Source: PNKC01 sp038323265
GTDB taxonomy: Bacteria > Chloroflexota > Dehalococcoidia > Tepidiformales > Tepidiformaceae
NCBI GenBank assembly: GCA_038323265.1
Contig: JBBQGT010000040.1
Location: 1 to 23,863, forward strand
Direction of reading: 5' to 3'
Length of the DNA stretch: 23,863 bases
The translations under genes and the position numbers were made by a program. A model generated the notes under the pieces. It was not told where the DNA came from and ran no database searches. It saw nothing but the letters and a program-made list of their open reading frames with translations. Position 1 is the stretch's first letter. The number at the start of each line of letters is the position of its first letter. Positions 23,191 through 23,863 of this stretch are shown here, piece after piece.

Positions 23191-23863
23191 CTATACGTCC
23201 GGCCCGGGAATCTCGTTCCCCTGGACCATCCCAAGCAGCTGCGCGCGCAGCGTTTCACCCAGCCACACTTCGAACCGGGCTCGCGTCCAGCCGCTCTGGG
23301 TGACCAACATGAGGTACACGCCGGGGTCGATGAACAGCGCGAGGATGTCAGCCGCGTCCACGGGTCTGAGACCTTGGCGCAGTCCTCTGCGGGACGAGAG
23401 CATCGAGACCACATCGTGCGCGCCGACCCGGCGCTGGCGTTGCACCTCCTGCCAGAGCGCACGCGCCTCAGGGTCGGCGCCCGCGCCGCCGCGCACCGCC
23501 TCGTTAATGGGCGCCACGCGCGAGTCGATTGTCGTAACCATTTCGGCGTAGAGCGAAAGCATGCGGCCGGGGTCCGGTTCGTCGCGCACGACCTGCGCCC
23601 AGGGCCGGTCGGGGAGGGGGATTGGCTCGTCGTCGCCAACCACGGCGACATCGTAGGCGGCCTTGAGCAGCGCTGCCTTGCCGCCCACCGCCGCGAACAC
23701 GGTCGCGCGGCTCACGCCCGCAGCTGCGGCGATCGCATCGATCGAAGTGGCGGCGTAGCCGTCTCGAACAAACAGGTTCGACGCGGCAGTGATCACCTGC
23801 CATCGCGTAGCCGCTTGCTGAGCTGCGCGTAAAGGAGAGCGGTAGACCCGCTTGACTTCCCTT
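23191..23863 (-). CDS. TetR-family regulator, N terminus cut by the right edge
   Basis: At least 223 residues of a TetR-type repressor. The frame is open to the window edge: VYRSPLRAAQQAATRWQVIT precedes ASNLFVRDGYAATSIDAIAA and AAGVSRATVFAAVGGKAALL, which is the complete TetR helix-turn-helix. The true start therefore lies beyond 23863, and the internal GTG at 23796 would cut the first helix. The C-terminal ligand domain (LSLYAEMVTTIDSRVAPINE, then DAADILALFIDPGVYLMLVT) resembles TetR_C-type effector domains. The effector is unknown. The ABM-like gene follows 43 bases downstream and is a likely target or partner. Confidence 0.92.
   Translation of the reverse strand, partial: REVKRVYRSPLRAAQQAATRWQVITAASNLFVRDGYAATSIDAIAAAAGVSRATVFAAVGGKAALLKAAYDVAVVGDDEPIPLPDRPWAQVVRDEPDPGRMLSLYAEMVTTIDSRVAPINEAVRGGAGADPEARALWQEVQRQRRVGAHDVVSMLSSRRGLRQGLRPVDAADILALFIDPGVYLMLVTQSGWTRARFEVWLGETLRAQLLGMVQGNEIPGPDV

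Noticed and set aside
1..23863. CRISPR arrays, rRNA, tRNA, insertion sequences, att sites
   Set aside because: I saw no regularly spaced repeats, no tRNA- or rRNA-like stretches, no transposase or integrase reading frames and no flanking direct repeats.

Overview
The window looks like chromosomal DNA of a GC-rich, probably monoderm bacterium, most likely Chloroflexota, with Actinomycetota as the alternative. This rests on gene content and was not tested by a search: an F420-type luciferase-like oxidoreductase, a large LuxR (LAL) ATPase regulator, an Ftr1/cupredoxin iron module, a CapA-like protein fused to a binding-protein domain, an actinobacterial-style MMPL exporter, and a beta clamp (dnaN) with no dnaA beside it. 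I see no rRNA, tRNA, CRISPR array or insertion sequence.

Layout, left to right. 1-2560: a LAL-type LuxR regulator cut by the left edge and split by three apparent frameshifts. 2647-3159: a small membrane-anchored hypothetical protein. 3340-5121 (minus): a phosphate-binding-protein-like domain fused to a CapA-like domain. 5412-6212: a short-chain dehydrogenase. 6220-7873 (minus): an iron-uptake pair (cupredoxin lipoprotein and EfeU permease) behind a promoter whose -10 element lies inside a palindrome. 7976-9785 (minus): acyl-CoA thioesterase and luciferase-like oxidoreductase. 9940-10767: an alpha/beta hydrolase. 10909-12039: dnaN with a near-consensus promoter.

12111-18904 is the most notable part. 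A MerR-type regulator with a B12-binding domain of the CarH/LitR photoreceptor class (13777-14658) lies directly upstream of a heliorhodopsin gene (14869-15633). Divergent from the regulator are a DUF1295 membrane enzyme and an SRPBCC protein. Downstream of the rhodopsin come a PlsC-like acyltransferase and, on the minus strand, an NAD(P)-binding/DUF2867 protein, a previously unlisted 43-codon gene and a cupin. Two different kinds of light sensor next to probable lipid-modifying enzymes suggest a light-responsive membrane or stress module; this is inference. Several perfect inverted repeats lie at its promoters.

19390-22764 is a probable operon: an ArsR repressor (possibly leaderless, with operator half-sites over its -10), an MMPL transporter, a DUF2892 membrane protein and a DUF302 protein, closed by a strong hairpin. 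22833-23863 (minus) holds a TetR regulator cut by the right edge and a small ABM-like protein in one operon.
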